A DNA stretch of 64,000 bases, from positions 109,449 through 173,448 of the forward strand of contig NZ_KE386797.1 in NCBI RefSeq assembly GCF_000428765.1, in the 5' to 3' direction. Below, piece by piece: positions 24,534 through 33,610 of the stretch (position 1 is the stretch's first letter; every line of letters starts with the position of its first letter). This DNA comes from Brevundimonas aveniformis DSM 17977. GTDB lineage: Bacteria > Pseudomonadota > Alphaproteobacteria > Caulobacterales > Caulobacteraceae. The position numbers and the translations under genes were made by a program. Under the pieces are notes generated by a model. The model searched no databases. It worked only from the letters and a program-made list of their open reading frames with translations, and was not told the DNA's origin.

Positions 24534-25819
24534 CCGCCAATGAAAAGAAGATCGGCTGGGGACTCGCGGCACTCCTGGTGACGGGCAACATGATTGGGTC
24601 GGGAGTCTATCTCCTGCCGGCAACCCTGGCACCGATCGGCTCATCGACCCTGATCGGCTGGATCGTGGCCACCATCGGGGCGCTGTTGCTGGCCGGCGTG
24701 TTTGCCGGGCTGGGGCGGCTGCGCCCCCGTGACGACGGGCCCACAGAATACACGGGTCAGAGCCTGGGGCGCTTCTTCGGCTACCAGACCTCGCTGGCCT
24801 ACTGGGCCGGGAACTGGGTCGGCAATGTCGCCATCGCACTGGCCGCAACCGGCTATCTGGCGCACTTCTTTCCGGTTCTGAAGGACCAGTGGCCCGGTGC
24901 CCTTTGCACCATCGGCCTGATCTGGCTGACGACGTTCATCTACATGGCCGGGCCGCGCGCGGTGGCCCGGTTCGGGGGTTTGACCCTGTTGATCGGCCTG
25001 ATCCCGTTGGCCATCGCCATCATCGCCGGAGCCATGGCCTTCGACGCCGAGGTCTTCACCGCATCCTGGAGCCCTGACGGCGCGCCGCTTAGCCAGAGCG
25101 TCCCCGCCTCGATGGCGCTGATCTTCTGGGCCTTTCTCGGGTTCGAGTCGGCCGGGGTGATCGCGCTTCGACTGCGCAATCCCGAGCGCGATGTCGGGCG
25201 GGCGACCTATGCCGGGGTAGCCTTGTCGGCGGTCGTCTACATCGCCGTCACAGCGGCGGTCTTCGGCGTCATTCCGGCCAGCGCCCTGGCCGAATCGACC
25301 AGCCCGTTCGCCGATCTGGCCGTGCGCGTGATCGGAGCGAGCGCCGCCGGCCTGGTGGCCGTCTGCGCCGTGGCCAAGACACTGGGCACCCTCGGAGGCT
25401 GGATGATGCTGACCGGTGAAACGGCCCGCGCCGGGGCCAGTCAGGGCTTCCTGCCGCGCGTGTTCGGTCGGGGTGCCATCACGCCGCCGGCCAATCCGCT
25501 GGTCCATGCCGGCTTGATGACTGTCATCGCCTTGCTCAGTGCCCAGCCCCGCCTGGCCGATCAGTTCGGCCTGTTGATCGGAGCCACGACAGTTCTGTTT
25601 CTGGTGGTCTATTCCCTCTGCGCGGTCGCCCTGATGCGGTTCAGCCGCCGTCCCTGGGACTGGATCTCGGCCCTCGGTGGCCTGGCGTTCAGCATCTGGG
25701 CGGTGGCGATGTCGGGCTGGACCCTTTTGGGCATCGCCATCGGCTTTTTCGTCCTGACGACCCTGATCTGGTTTGCCTTCGGTATCGGTCGATCGCGCCC
25801 TGTGGAGGCCTCTGCATGA
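24530..25819 (+). CDS. APC family amino acid/polyamine permease
   Basis: The 429-residue protein has about 12 membrane helices and the APC superfamily signature in helix 1 (GNMIGSGVYLLPA, about residues 19-31), and FWAFLGFESAGVIALRLRNPER in the middle, as in basic amino acid/polyamine antiporters. It is sandwiched by 4-nt overlaps between the Rieske oxygenase and a DUF805 gene, so uptake or exchange of the oxygenase substrate or product is the likely job. It carries no large soluble extension. Confidence 0.9.
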   Translation: MTANEKKIGWGLAALLVTGNMIGSGVYLLPATLAPIGSSTLIGWIVATIGALLLAGVFAGLGRLRPRDDGPTEYTGQSLGRFFGYQTSLAYWAGNWVGNVAIALAATGYLAHFFPVLKDQWPGALCTIGLIWLTTFIYMAGPRAVARFGGLTLLIGLIPLAIAIIAGAMAFDAEVFTASWSPDGAPLSQSVPASMALIFWAFLGFESAGVIALRLRNPERDVGRATYAGVALSAVVYIAVTAAVFGVIPASALAESTSPFADLAVRVIGASAAGLVAVCAVAKTLGTLGGWMMLTGETARAGASQGFLPRVFGRGAITPPANPLVHAGLMTVIALLSAQPRLADQFGLLIGATTVLFLVVYSLCAVALMRFSRRPWDWISALGGLAFSIWAVAMSGWTLLGIAIGFFVLTTLIWFAFGIGRSRPVEASA

Positions 25820-26205
25820 ACGACATCCTCAACGTCTATCGGCGCTACGTTGAGTTCCAGGGGCGCGCGGGTCGCCGCGAGTACTGGATCTTCTTCGTCT
25901 TCTATCTGGTCACCGCCGGCGTGCTGTCGATCCTCGACAACATGTTCTTCGGTGGGCCGGGTGGCGTTGCCGGGGGACCGGGCTGGTCGGTGACCGACGG
26001 ATTTCAGCCCCTGACCAGCATCTTCGCCCTGATCTCGCTGGTCCCGATGGTCGCCGTGACCATCCGACGCCTGCATGACACCGGCAAGTCCGGCTGGTGG
26101 GCGACGGTCGGCCTGATCCCCCTGATCGGCTGGGTTTGGGCCCTGTTCCTGTGCGCCGCCAAGGGCGAGGAAGGCGCGAACGCCTACGGCGAAGCAGTCT
26201 GGTGA
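25816..26205 (+). CDS. DUF805 family membrane protein
   Basis: The 129-residue protein has the DUF805 signature: RYVEFQGRAGRREYWIFFVF near the N-terminus and VTIRRLHDTGKSGWWATVG (residues about 80-98), with three to four hydrophobic helices. Function of the family is unknown. It overlaps the permease stop codon by 4 nt and ends the operon. Confidence 0.9.
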   Translation: MNDILNVYRRYVEFQGRAGRREYWIFFVFYLVTAGVLSILDNMFFGGPGGVAGGPGWSVTDGFQPLTSIFALISLVPMVAVTIRRLHDTGKSGWWATVGLIPLIGWVWALFLCAAKGEEGANAYGEAVW

Positions 26206-26298
26206 CCGGTCGGGTGCCGCAGCTCCGTTGACCCCCGCCGCCTCTCCCGTTAGTGACGCCGCCGTTTGTCCGCCGGGATTCGGTGTAAGGAGAGCCCC

Positions 26299-27459
26299 AT
26301 GACCGAATTGATCAAAGGCGTGACCGGGGTTCTGGTTCTGGCGGACGGGACGGTGCTGCAGGGCCTCGGCTGCGGGGCCGAGGGCGCGGCCCTGGGCGAG
26401 GTCGTCTTCAACACCGCCATGACCGGCTATCAGGAGATCCTGACCGACCCGTCCTATATGCAGCAAATTCTGGCCTTTACCTTTCCGCACGTCGGCAATG
26501 TCGGCGTGAATGACGAGGACGTCGAACAGGTGGCCGATACCGGCTCGACGACGGCTGCGGTCGGCGCGGTGTTCCGTGATGTCCCAACCGCCCCGGCCAA
26601 CTGGCGCAGTGATGGCGATCTGGACGGCTGGATGAAGCGGCGCAACGTCGTCGGCCTGGCCGGGATCGACACCCGCGCCCTGACCGCCCGCATCCGCGAT
26701 GGCGGCGCACCCCACGGCGTCATCGCTCACAACCCGGCGGGCGTGTTCGACATTCCGGCACTGGTCCAGCAGGCGAAGGCCTGGACCGGCCTGGTCGGCC
26801 TGGACCTGGCCAAGCCCGCCTCGACGCTCCAGGCCTTCGACTGGGATCAGGGGCTTTGGGATTGGCCGGAGGGCTATCCGCGCGTGGATGCCACGGACAA
26901 GTCCGTCGTGGTCATCGACTATGGGGTCAAGCGCAACATCCTGCGCGCCCTGGCCTCGACCGGCGCGAAGATCACTGTGGTGCCGGCGGACACGGCGGCG
27001 GAAGACATCCTGGCCCGCAACCCGGACGGCGTGGTCCTGTCCAACGGCCCGGGCGACCCGGCGGCGACCGGCGACTATGCCGTGCCCGAGATCATCAAGC
27101 TGGTCGACAGCGGCAAGCCGATCTTCGGCATCTGTCTGGGTCACCAGATGCTGGCGATCGCGCTGGGCGCGCGCACCATCAAGATGGATCAGGGCCACCA
27201 CGGGGCCAATCATCCGGTCAAGGATCTGACCACCGGCAAGGTCGAGATCGTGTCGATGAACCACGGCTTCACCGTCGATCGCGACAGCCTGCCCGACACG
27301 GTGCAAGAAACCCACGTCAGCCTGTTCGACGGCACCAACTGCGGCATCGCCCTGAAGGACCGCCCCGTATTCAGCGTTCAACACCACCCGGAGGCCTCGC
27401 CGGGGCCGACGGACAGCCTCTATCTATTTGATCGCTTTGCGAAAATGATGAAAGCCTAG
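26299..27459 (+). CDS. carA: Carbamoyl-phosphate synthase small subunit
   Basis: CarA supplies ammonia from glutamine to CarB for carbamoyl phosphate used in arginine and pyrimidine synthesis. The 386-residue protein has the N-terminal CPSase_sm domain (FNTAMTGYQEILTDPSY) and a class I glutamine amidotransferase domain with the catalytic cysteine in GICLGHQM (Cys279) and the His/Glu pair in QHHPEASPGP. The ATG at 26299 is preceded by TAAGGAGAG. carB is not adjacent, which is common in Alphaproteobacteria. A palindrome with tandem 9-mers follows the stop. Confidence 0.96.
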   Translation: MTELIKGVTGVLVLADGTVLQGLGCGAEGAALGEVVFNTAMTGYQEILTDPSYMQQILAFTFPHVGNVGVNDEDVEQVADTGSTTAAVGAVFRDVPTAPANWRSDGDLDGWMKRRNVVGLAGIDTRALTARIRDGGAPHGVIAHNPAGVFDIPALVQQAKAWTGLVGLDLAKPASTLQAFDWDQGLWDWPEGYPRVDATDKSVVVIDYGVKRNILRALASTGAKITVVPADTAAEDILARNPDGVVLSNGPGDPAATGDYAVPEIIKLVDSGKPIFGICLGHQMLAIALGARTIKMDQGHHGANHPVKDLTTGKVEIVSMNHGFTVDRDSLPDTVQETHVSLFDGTNCGIALKDRPVFSVQHHPEASPGPTDSLYLFDRFAKMMKA

Positions 27460-27476
27460 GTCTATTCGCTGCCAGT

Positions 27477-27522
27477 TTTGCACTGTGAAAACACAGTGCA
27501 AATCGTGCAAATCGTGCAAAAT
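27477..27522. promoter_or_regulatory. Perfect palindrome with three tandem 9-mers after carA
   Basis: An 11-bp perfect inverted repeat (TTTGCACTGTG at 27477-27487, CACAGTGCAAA at 27492-27502) surrounds an AAAA loop. Its right arm then continues as three tandem copies of GTGCAAATC or GTGCAAAAT (27496-27504, 27505-27513, 27514-27522). The stem could terminate carA, but no U-tract follows; the iterated 9-mer is more like a protein-binding array. Confidence 0.5.
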
Positions 27523-27598
27523 CCGGGCGCGGATCGGGACGGTCATTCCGACAGTATCAGGCCGTGAACGACAGCGGGGATGACCTCCTAGGCGGTCT

Positions 27599-27613
27599 TG
27601 GCCCCCTTCTTGC
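27599..27613 (+). promoter_or_regulatory. Predicted sigma54 promoter for flgKL
   Basis: TGGCCC-CCTTC-TTGC has the -24 GG and -12 GC with the required 10 nt between them (27600-27601 and 27612-27613). It lies 135 bp upstream of the flgK ATG. In Caulobacter many late flagellar operons use sigma54 with FlbD, so both the site and its position fit established biology; the assignment is by sequence match alone. Confidence 0.65.
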
Positions 27614-27747
27614 GGTTAACCTTGTCGGGCCCGGTGTCGAGCCTGAAGAAGTGTTACGCCTTTCAAAGACTTGGCGTGTAAATCCGCAGTCAGAACCCGG
27701 CAGAATTCGCCGGGTCGGCGCAAAGCCTGCCGGTACGCGTTCACGCC

Positions 27748-29868
27748 ATGAGCCTGAACCTGATCATGAACACCGCGACGTCGGGCCTGATGACGGCCCA
27801 GACGCAGTTGCGCGTGGTTTCGGACAATGTCTCGAACGTCAACACGCCGGGCTATGTCCGCAAGATCGCCGATCAGGTCGCCTATGCCTCCAATGGAATC
27901 GGGGCCGGCGTTGAGGTTGCGCGTATCCGTCTGGCCACCGACCGTTTCCTTCAGGCCGCCAGCCTGAACGCCGAGGCCGACGCCGGGCGGTACGGGGTCC
28001 GCGCCGAACTCTATGACCGCATCCAGTCCCTGATGGGAGATCCCGGTGGCTCGGGCGGCATTCTGGGTCAGGTCAATTCGCTCTTTTCTGCTTTTTCCAC
28101 TCTGTCCGACAACGCCATCTCGGGGCCCTATCGCCAGCAGGCGCTGAGCCAGACCCAGGTGCTGTTCGACGAGGCGACACGCATCGCCGGCCAGATTCAG
28201 GCGGTCCGCGAAGATGCCGACGCCCGCATTTCCGCCGGGGTCGCTCGGGCCAATGAGCTGCTCAGCCAGATCGAGGCGATGAACGTCGAAATCTCGCGCG
28301 CCTCGGTGGCCGGCGGCGATACGACCGGGGCCGAGGCCGCCCAGGCCAGTCTGATCGACCAACTGTCCGGCATCATGGATATCCGCGTATCGGTGCGTCC
28401 GGTCGGCGGGGTCCAGATCCGCACCGGCACCGGCATGCTGCTGGCCGGCGACGGCCATGCAACGCTGGAGTATCAGCGCGCCGGAGCCGTCAATGCCGAG
28501 ACAGCCTTTGACGACATCTGGCTGACCGAGCCACGCGGGGCCAAACGTTCGCTGCTGGATCATCTGGGCTCAGGAGAGTTGCGCGGCCTCGTCGAGCTGC
28601 GTGATCAGGAAGCTCCCGCCGCCTCTCAACGCCTTTCGGAACTGGTCACTCGCATCGCCGACGAGTTGAACCGCGCGCACAACGCCTCGACCTCGGTTCC
28701 CGCCCCGACCAGTCTGACGGGTCGCAATGTCGGCACCAGCTTCGAAGCTGCGATTGCCGGCTTCTCGGGCACCACCAACGTTGCCGTGACCAATGGTTCG
28801 GGCGCGATCGTCGCCCGGGCCGAAGTCGTCTTCTCCGGTGGCACCATGACGGTCAACGGAACGGCGGCGACGCCGGCCAATTTTCTCAGCGTGCTCAATG
28901 CCGAACTGGGCGGCGCGGCCACCGCGACCTTCAACAATGGTGTCCTGTCGTTCCAGGCGACCAACACGGCCAACGGCGTCGTCATCGCAGACGACCCTGC
29001 CAGTCCGTCCAGCAAGACCGACCGCGGGTTCTCACACTTCTTCGGGCTGAACGACCTGATCCGGTCGGATCGCCCGGCCCTGTATGACACGGGCCTGACA
29101 GCGGCATCGCCCCACGGCTTCACCGCGGGTGAAACCATCAGCTTCCGCTTTGCCGGCGCTTCGGGTGCCCGTCTGCGTGACATTACGGTGCAGATCCCGC
29201 CGGGTGCCACCATGGCCGATCTGGTCAGCGCCCTGAACGATCCCATGACAGGCGTAGGCCGCATGGGGACCTTTGCCCTGGATGCCCAGGGCCGCATGGG
29301 CTTCACACCCCTGCCCGGCTCAAGCGTCAGCTATTCGGTGGTCGGCGACACCACCACCCAGACCACGTCCAGTGTCTCGCTGAGCGAACTGTTCGGCCTG
29401 GGTCGCGGCGTGCGATCCTCGCGGCTGGATGGTTTTTCGGTACGCAGCGATATTCTGGCGCAACCCAGCCGCCTTGCCCTGGCCAGGCTTGATCTGAACG
29501 CCGCCCCCGGCACACCGGCCCTGTCGGCCGGCGACGGTCGTGGTGCGCTGACCCTGGCGGACGCCGGAGAGCGCACAGCCACCTTCGATGCCGCGGGCAG
29601 CGTTGGGGCCTCGTCCATGTCGATCACCCGCTATGTATCGGAATTGGCGGGTGACATTGGTGGGCGCGCTGCCGCCAATCAATCGCGTGCCGACGCGGCA
29701 ACCGCCGTTCGCACCGAGGCCCGCCAGCGTCAGGCGTCCCACGAGGGCGTCAATCTGGATGAGGAACTGGTCAATCTGACCACCTACCAGCAGGCCTTCA
29801 ACGCCTCCGCCCGGATGATCCAGGCGGCCAAGGATCTGTACGACGTCCTTCTTGGGATGGTTCAATGA
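27748..29868 (+). CDS. flgK: Flagellar hook-associated protein 1 (HAP1)
   Basis: FlgK forms the first junction ring between hook and filament. The 706-residue protein has the N-terminal axial-protein motif (TATSGLMTAQTQLRVVSDN followed by VSNVNTPGYVRK) and the C-terminal coiled-coil motif SHEGVNLDEELVNLTTYQQA with AFNASARMIQAAKDLYDVLL, the paired D0/D1 ends that all axial proteins have. The middle (about 320-560) is variable, probably the surface domains. It overlaps flgL by 4 nt and is likely transcribed from the sigma54-type promoter at 27599. No signal peptide, as expected for type III export. Confidence 0.94.
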   Translation: MSLNLIMNTATSGLMTAQTQLRVVSDNVSNVNTPGYVRKIADQVAYASNGIGAGVEVARIRLATDRFLQAASLNAEADAGRYGVRAELYDRIQSLMGDPGGSGGILGQVNSLFSAFSTLSDNAISGPYRQQALSQTQVLFDEATRIAGQIQAVREDADARISAGVARANELLSQIEAMNVEISRASVAGGDTTGAEAAQASLIDQLSGIMDIRVSVRPVGGVQIRTGTGMLLAGDGHATLEYQRAGAVNAETAFDDIWLTEPRGAKRSLLDHLGSGELRGLVELRDQEAPAASQRLSELVTRIADELNRAHNASTSVPAPTSLTGRNVGTSFEAAIAGFSGTTNVAVTNGSGAIVARAEVVFSGGTMTVNGTAATPANFLSVLNAELGGAATATFNNGVLSFQATNTANGVVIADDPASPSSKTDRGFSHFFGLNDLIRSDRPALYDTGLTAASPHGFTAGETISFRFAGASGARLRDITVQIPPGATMADLVSALNDPMTGVGRMGTFALDAQGRMGFTPLPGSSVSYSVVGDTTTQTTSSVSLSELFGLGRGVRSSRLDGFSVRSDILAQPSRLALARLDLNAAPGTPALSAGDGRGALTLADAGERTATFDAAGSVGASSMSITRYVSELAGDIGGRAAANQSRADAATAVRTEARQRQASHEGVNLDEELVNLTTYQQAFNASARMIQAAKDLYDVLLGMVQ

Positions 29869-30791
29869 CCCGCGTAGCGACCAACTCGAACTTCCAGTCG
29901 GCCCTGCTTGACCTCCAGCGCGCCCAGTCGCGTCAGCAGGACGCCCAGAACCGGATCGCCACCGGCAAGGTGGCGACCGACCTCAGCGGCTTCGGGCGCG
30001 GCGCAGAAACCCTGACGGCGCTGAAGGCCGCCGATGCACGGCTCTCCGGCTTCATCGCCACAGGCGAAGCGGTGAAGGCGCGGCTTGACACCCAGGCCCT
30101 CGCCTTCGATCGGCTCATCGAGTCCACCGACATCGCCCGCGAGGCCGTGGCCAATGCCCTGGCAGCCGGCCGTTTTGACGGCCTGATGCTCGAGTTGGAA
30201 GGGGCTTTCCAGTCCGCCCAGGGGGCCCTGAATCTGAAACACCAGGGGGCCTATTTGTTCGCGGGCGCGCGCACGACCGACATGCCGGTCGAGGCGTCCA
30301 CCCTGACGGACCTGGCCGCAGAACCCACGCTGGATGACGTCTTTTCCAACGATCAGCTCGTCTCATCCTCGCGGCTGGACGACACCATGGTGGTGTCCAC
30401 CGGCTTCCTCGCCAACGAAATCGGGGGGCCGCTGATGGAGGTCCTGCGCGCGGTTCAGGCCTATCACACCGGTCCGAATGGCCCGATCACGGGCAGGCTG
30501 GACGACGCCGGAAAGGCGTTCCTGCAACAGCAGCTGGCCGCCTTTGACAGCGCACGCGAGGGCACCGTCCTTGCCAGTGCCCGCAACGGAGCCCTGCAAA
30601 ACCGGGTGGAGGCGCTCCTGACGGCCCAGGAAGCCCAGCAACTCCAGCTCGGGGATCTTATCGGGAACCGCACCGATGCCGACATGTCCCAGGCGGTGAC
30701 CGACCTGAACCTGTCCCAGATTGCCATCCAGGCCAGTGCCCAGGTCATCAACCAGCTTCGTGACGTCAGCTTGTTGAACCTGTTGCGGTAG
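29865..30791 (+). CDS. flgL: Flagellin-like hook-associated protein 3 (HAP3)
   Basis: FlgL is the second hook-filament junction protein. The 308-residue product has a flagellin-like N-terminal helix (RVATNSNFQSALLDLQRAQS, then QNRIATGKVATDLSG) and a C-terminal helix (LNLSQIAIQASAQVINQLRD followed by VSLLNLLR) that pair in the D0/D1 core. ATG overlaps the flgK stop (ATGA). It converges on zapA from the other strand with 41 bp between the stops. Confidence 0.92.
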   Translation: MTRVATNSNFQSALLDLQRAQSRQQDAQNRIATGKVATDLSGFGRGAETLTALKAADARLSGFIATGEAVKARLDTQALAFDRLIESTDIAREAVANALAAGRFDGLMLELEGAFQSAQGALNLKHQGAYLFAGARTTDMPVEASTLTDLAAEPTLDDVFSNDQLVSSSRLDDTMVVSTGFLANEIGGPLMEVLRAVQAYHTGPNGPITGRLDDAGKAFLQQQLAAFDSAREGTVLASARNGALQNRVEALLTAQEAQQLQLGDLIGNRTDADMSQAVTDLNLSQIAIQASAQVINQLRDVSLLNLLR

Positions 30792-30832
30792 ACGCAATCA
30801 ACAGGCTGCCTGGTTTCCCAGCCCAAGCCAAA

Positions 30833-31132
30833 TTAAAGCCCCGCAGCCAGCTTTTCGATCCGCTCAGCCGCCATATTCAGGGCCTCTACGACTGCGGCAT
30901 CGTCCGCCGTCGGCTGAAGCTGAACATTGGACTTGAGGTCCGCGTTCTCGTCCGCCAGCAAAAGGCCGGCCATCAGGAACAGCCGCAGATCCCCAACCTG
31001 GCCGACATCCCCCGCGACCTGGCGGACGTGCTGGTCAAACTGGGCGGCGAGGGCCATGACGCGCCTTTCCTGGCCTTCGGCACAGCCCACCTGATGGGGA
31101 CGACCATTGATCTCGACGGTGACCGTGGCCAT
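30833..31132 (-). CDS. zapA: Cell division protein ZapA
   Basis: ZapA bundles FtsZ protofilaments at midcell. The 99-residue protein has the globular N-terminal VTVEINGRPHQVGCAEGQE motif and a C-terminal helix for tetramer formation, typical of the family (about 100 residues). It sits 2 nt downstream of a small coiled-coil gene, a pairing that recurs in Alphaproteobacteria. In many proteobacteria 6S RNA lies just downstream of zapA; the 41 bp here are too short for it. Confidence 0.9.
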   Translation of the reverse strand: MATVTVEINGRPHQVGCAEGQERRVMALAAQFDQHVRQVAGDVGQVGDLRLFLMAGLLLADENADLKSNVQLQPTADDAAVVEALNMAAERIEKLAAGL

Positions 31133-31134
31133 GC

Positions 31135-31362
31135 CTAGTTCTCCTCGCCGATAGCGTCGCGCAGCGCGCTGGCGGCCTGATCCAGAGCATCCGAGGCCTG
31201 TTGAGCCGCCGCCCGCAACGCCTCGTCCATGGCCGGTGTCGGCCCTGCGAACAGGTCGTCATCACCGACGGCCGCGCGTGCCTTGACGTCACGCGTTCGG
31301 GCCTCCAGCGTCGCCAGAGCCCGGCTCAGCCGGTCGGTCGCTGTGGTCAAATTGTCGGACAT
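31135..31362 (-). CDS. DUF4164-type coiled-coil protein
   Basis: The 75-residue protein is predicted entirely alpha-helical with heptad spacing of Leu/Ala (ATDRLSRALATLEARTRDVK and DEALRAAAQQASDALDQAAS). It lies directly upstream of zapA and is probably co-transcribed with it, so a role with the division apparatus is plausible. This arrangement and length match DUF4164 proteins. It is divergent from tkt across 107 bp. Confidence 0.75.
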   Translation of the reverse strand: MSDNLTTATDRLSRALATLEARTRDVKARAAVGDDDLFAGPTPAMDEALRAAAQQASDALDQAASALRDAIGEEN

Positions 31363-31469
31363 GGGGTGCTCCGTCCGCCTTTTGTCTCGAATCCATATAG
31401 AACCTACGCGCCCTTCGGGGTAAAGCGCCCGCGCCCTTGAAATCTATCTGACCCCGGAGCGACTGCCTC

Positions 31470-33464
31470 ATGGCCGACGCCAGCCCGACCGTATCCAAGC
31501 CATCTCCGGTCCGAATGGCCGACGCCATCCGCGTGCTCGCCATGGACGGGGTCGAGAAGGCCAAGTCGGGCCATCCCGGAATGCCCATGGGCATGGCGGA
31601 TGTTGCCACGGTCCTGTTTTCCCGGTTCCTCAAGTTCGAAGCCGGGCGCCCTGACTGGGCCGACCGGGATCGCTTCATCCTGTCGGCAGGCCACGGCTCG
31701 ATGCTGATCTACGCCCTGCTGCACCTGACCGGGTACAAGGCCGCGACCCGGGACGAACTGGCCAACTTCCGCCAGTGGGGATCACGAACCGCCGGCCATC
31801 CCGAGTTTGGCCATATGTCGGGGGTCGAAGTCACGACGGGCCCGCTGGGGCAGGGCCTGGCCACCTCCGTCGGCTTCGCCATGGCTGAGCGCCACCTTGC
31901 CGCCAAATATGGCGACGGCCTCGTTGACCATCGCACCTGGGTCGTGGCCGGCGACGGCTGTTTGATGGAAGGCGTCTCGCAGGAAGCCATCGCCCTGGCC
32001 GGTCGCCTGAAGCTGTCAAAGCTGACCGTGCTGTGGGACGACAACGAGATCACCATCGACGGCAAGGTATCGCTGTCCGACACCACCAATCAGGCGGCGC
32101 GTTTCAAAGCCGCCGGCTGGGCTGTGAAGGCCATCGACGGCCATGATCACAAGGCCATCGCCGCCGCCCTGCGCTGGGCAACCCGCCAGGACAAGCCGAC
32201 TCTGATCGCCTGCAAGACCCGGATCGGCAAGGGTGCCGCCACCATGGAGGGTAGCCACAAGACCCACGGTGCGGCCCTGGGTGCCGCCGAGATCGCGGCC
32301 ACCCGTCAGGCCCTGGGCTGGACGCATGAGCCGTTCGACCTGCCTGAAGACATCGCAAGGGCCTGGAAGTCCGTCGGTCGCCGGGGCACCAAGCATCGCA
32401 AGGCCTGGGAAGCCCGTCTTGCGGCCTCCGGCCAGGCCACCGAGTTCACCCGCGCGATGAAGGGTGACCTGCCCGCCGACGCCTTCGACAAACTCGAAGC
32501 CGCCATGGCCGAATTGGTCACGACCCAACCCGCCCAGGCCACGCGCCAGTCATCCGGCGCGGCTCTGGATCAGTTGTTTGCCGCCATCCCCGAAATGATC
32601 GGCGGCTCAGCCGATCTGACCGGCTCGAACAACACCTACGTCAAGGGCACGCCGATCTTCGACGCGCCCGACTACGCGGGTCGCTACGTCAACTACGGCA
32701 TCCGTGAGTTCGGCATGGCGGCGGCGATGAATGGTCTGGCCCTGCACGGCGGGGTCATCCCCTATGGCGGCACCTTCATGGTCTTCTCGGACTACAGCCG
32801 TCCGGCCATCCGCCTGGGTGCCCTGATGGGCGTGCGCGCCATCCACGTCCTGACCCACGACTCGATCGGTCTGGGCGAAGACGGCCCAACGCACCAGCCG
32901 GTCGAACACCTGGCGGCCCTGCGCGCCATTCCGAACCTCAACGTCTTCCGCCCGGCCGATACCATCGAGGCGATGGAATGCTGGCAGATCGCCCTGCAAT
33001 CGAAGGCCACGCCCTCGGCCATGGCCCTCTCGCGCCAGAAGACCCCAGCCGTTCGCACCGCAGCCGCACGGGAGAACCTCTCTTCCAGAGGGGCCTATGA
33101 AATCAAGGCCGCCTCGGGCGAAGCCCGCGTCACCCTGTTCGGCACCGGCACGGAGCTGGCGCTGGCGCTCAAGGCCGCCGAAACGCTCGAATCCGAAGGT
33201 GTCCCGACTCGCGTCGTCTCGGTCCCGTGTTTCGAGCTTTTCGAACAGCAGGACGCCCAATACCAGGCCTCGGTTCTCGGGCGTGGCACCGTCCGCGTCG
33301 CTGTCGAGGCCGCCATCCGCCAGGGCTGGGACCGCTTCATCGGTGAGGACGGCGGCTTCGTCGGCATGACCGGCTTCGGGGCGTCGGCTCCGGCTGAGGT
33401 GCTGTACGAGAAGTTCGGCGTCACGGCTGAGGCGGTTGTCGCTGCGGCGAAGGCGCGACTCTGA
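31470..33464 (+). CDS. tkt: Transketolase
   Basis: Transketolase moves two-carbon units between sugar phosphates in the pentose phosphate and Calvin pathways, using thiamine diphosphate. The 664-residue protein shows the cofactor motif [13 protein letters not shown] with the following [11 protein letters not shown] (Asp and Asn metal ligands), the N-terminal [15 protein letters not shown], the central [17 protein letters not shown], and the C-terminal transketolase_C domain. Length is as expected. ATG 31470 follows a GGAG sequence. It is followed by a pair of dispersed inverted repeats at 33467-33605. Confidence 0.96.
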   Translation: MADASPTVSKPSPVRMADAIRVLAMDGVEKAKSGHPGMPMGMADVATVLFSRFLKFEAGRPDWADRDRFILSAGHGSMLIYALLHLTGYKAATRDELANFRQWGSRTAGHPEFGHMSGVEVTTGPLGQGLATSVGFAMAERHLAAKYGDGLVDHRTWVVAGDGCLMEGVSQEAIALAGRLKLSKLTVLWDDNEITIDGKVSLSDTTNQAARFKAAGWAVKAIDGHDHKAIAAALRWATRQDKPTLIACKTRIGKGAATMEGSHKTHGAALGAAEIAATRQALGWTHEPFDLPEDIARAWKSVGRRGTKHRKAWEARLAASGQATEFTRAMKGDLPADAFDKLEAAMAELVTTQPAQATRQSSGAALDQLFAAIPEMIGGSADLTGSNNTYVKGTPIFDAPDYAGRYVNYGIREFGMAAAMNGLALHGGVIPYGGTFMVFSDYSRPAIRLGALMGVRAIHVLTHDSIGLGEDGPTHQPVEHLAALRAIPNLNVFRPADTIEAMECWQIALQSKATPSAMALSRQKTPAVRTAAARENLSSRGAYEIKAASGEARVTLFGTGTELALALKAAETLESEGVPTRVVSVPCFELFEQQDAQYQASVLGRGTVRVAVEAAIRQGWDRFIGEDGGFVGMTGFGASAPAEVLYEKFGVTAEAVVAAAKARL

Positions 33465-33466
33465 TT

Positions 33467-33605
33467 GATCCTCCACCGCGACAGCGGGGGAGGGGGACCA
33501 TCCGAAGGATGGTGGAGCGGGCGACGGCCGACAGGGTGCACGGGGCTTGCCCCCTCCACCGCTTCGCGGTCCCCTCCCCCCGTCGCTTCGCGACATGGGA
33601 GGATA
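33467..33605. repeat. Inverted pair of dispersed CTCC/GGGGGAG repeats
   Basis: Two copies of a GC-rich repeat face each other between tkt and the esterase gene. Shared words are TCCTCC, GGGGGAGGGGGACC and GGTGGAG in the left copy and their reverse complements in the right copy (CCCCTCCACCGC, GCGGTCCCCTCCCCCC, GGGAGGAT). Related copies are at 54314-54363 and 61942-62036. The region is non-coding. Confidence 0.7.
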
Positions 33606-33610
33606 GGAAG

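Noticed and set aside
25609-27387. A 592-codon open frame on the minus strand
   Set aside because: It lies opposite carA and the DUF805 gene, which have clear domains; the translated product is low-information and His/Gln/Gly/Arg-rich as expected for antisense frames in GC-rich DNA.
30792-30832. 6S RNA at its usual site beside zapA
   Set aside because: Only 41 bp separate zapA from the convergent flgL stop, too short for a 6S RNA gene.
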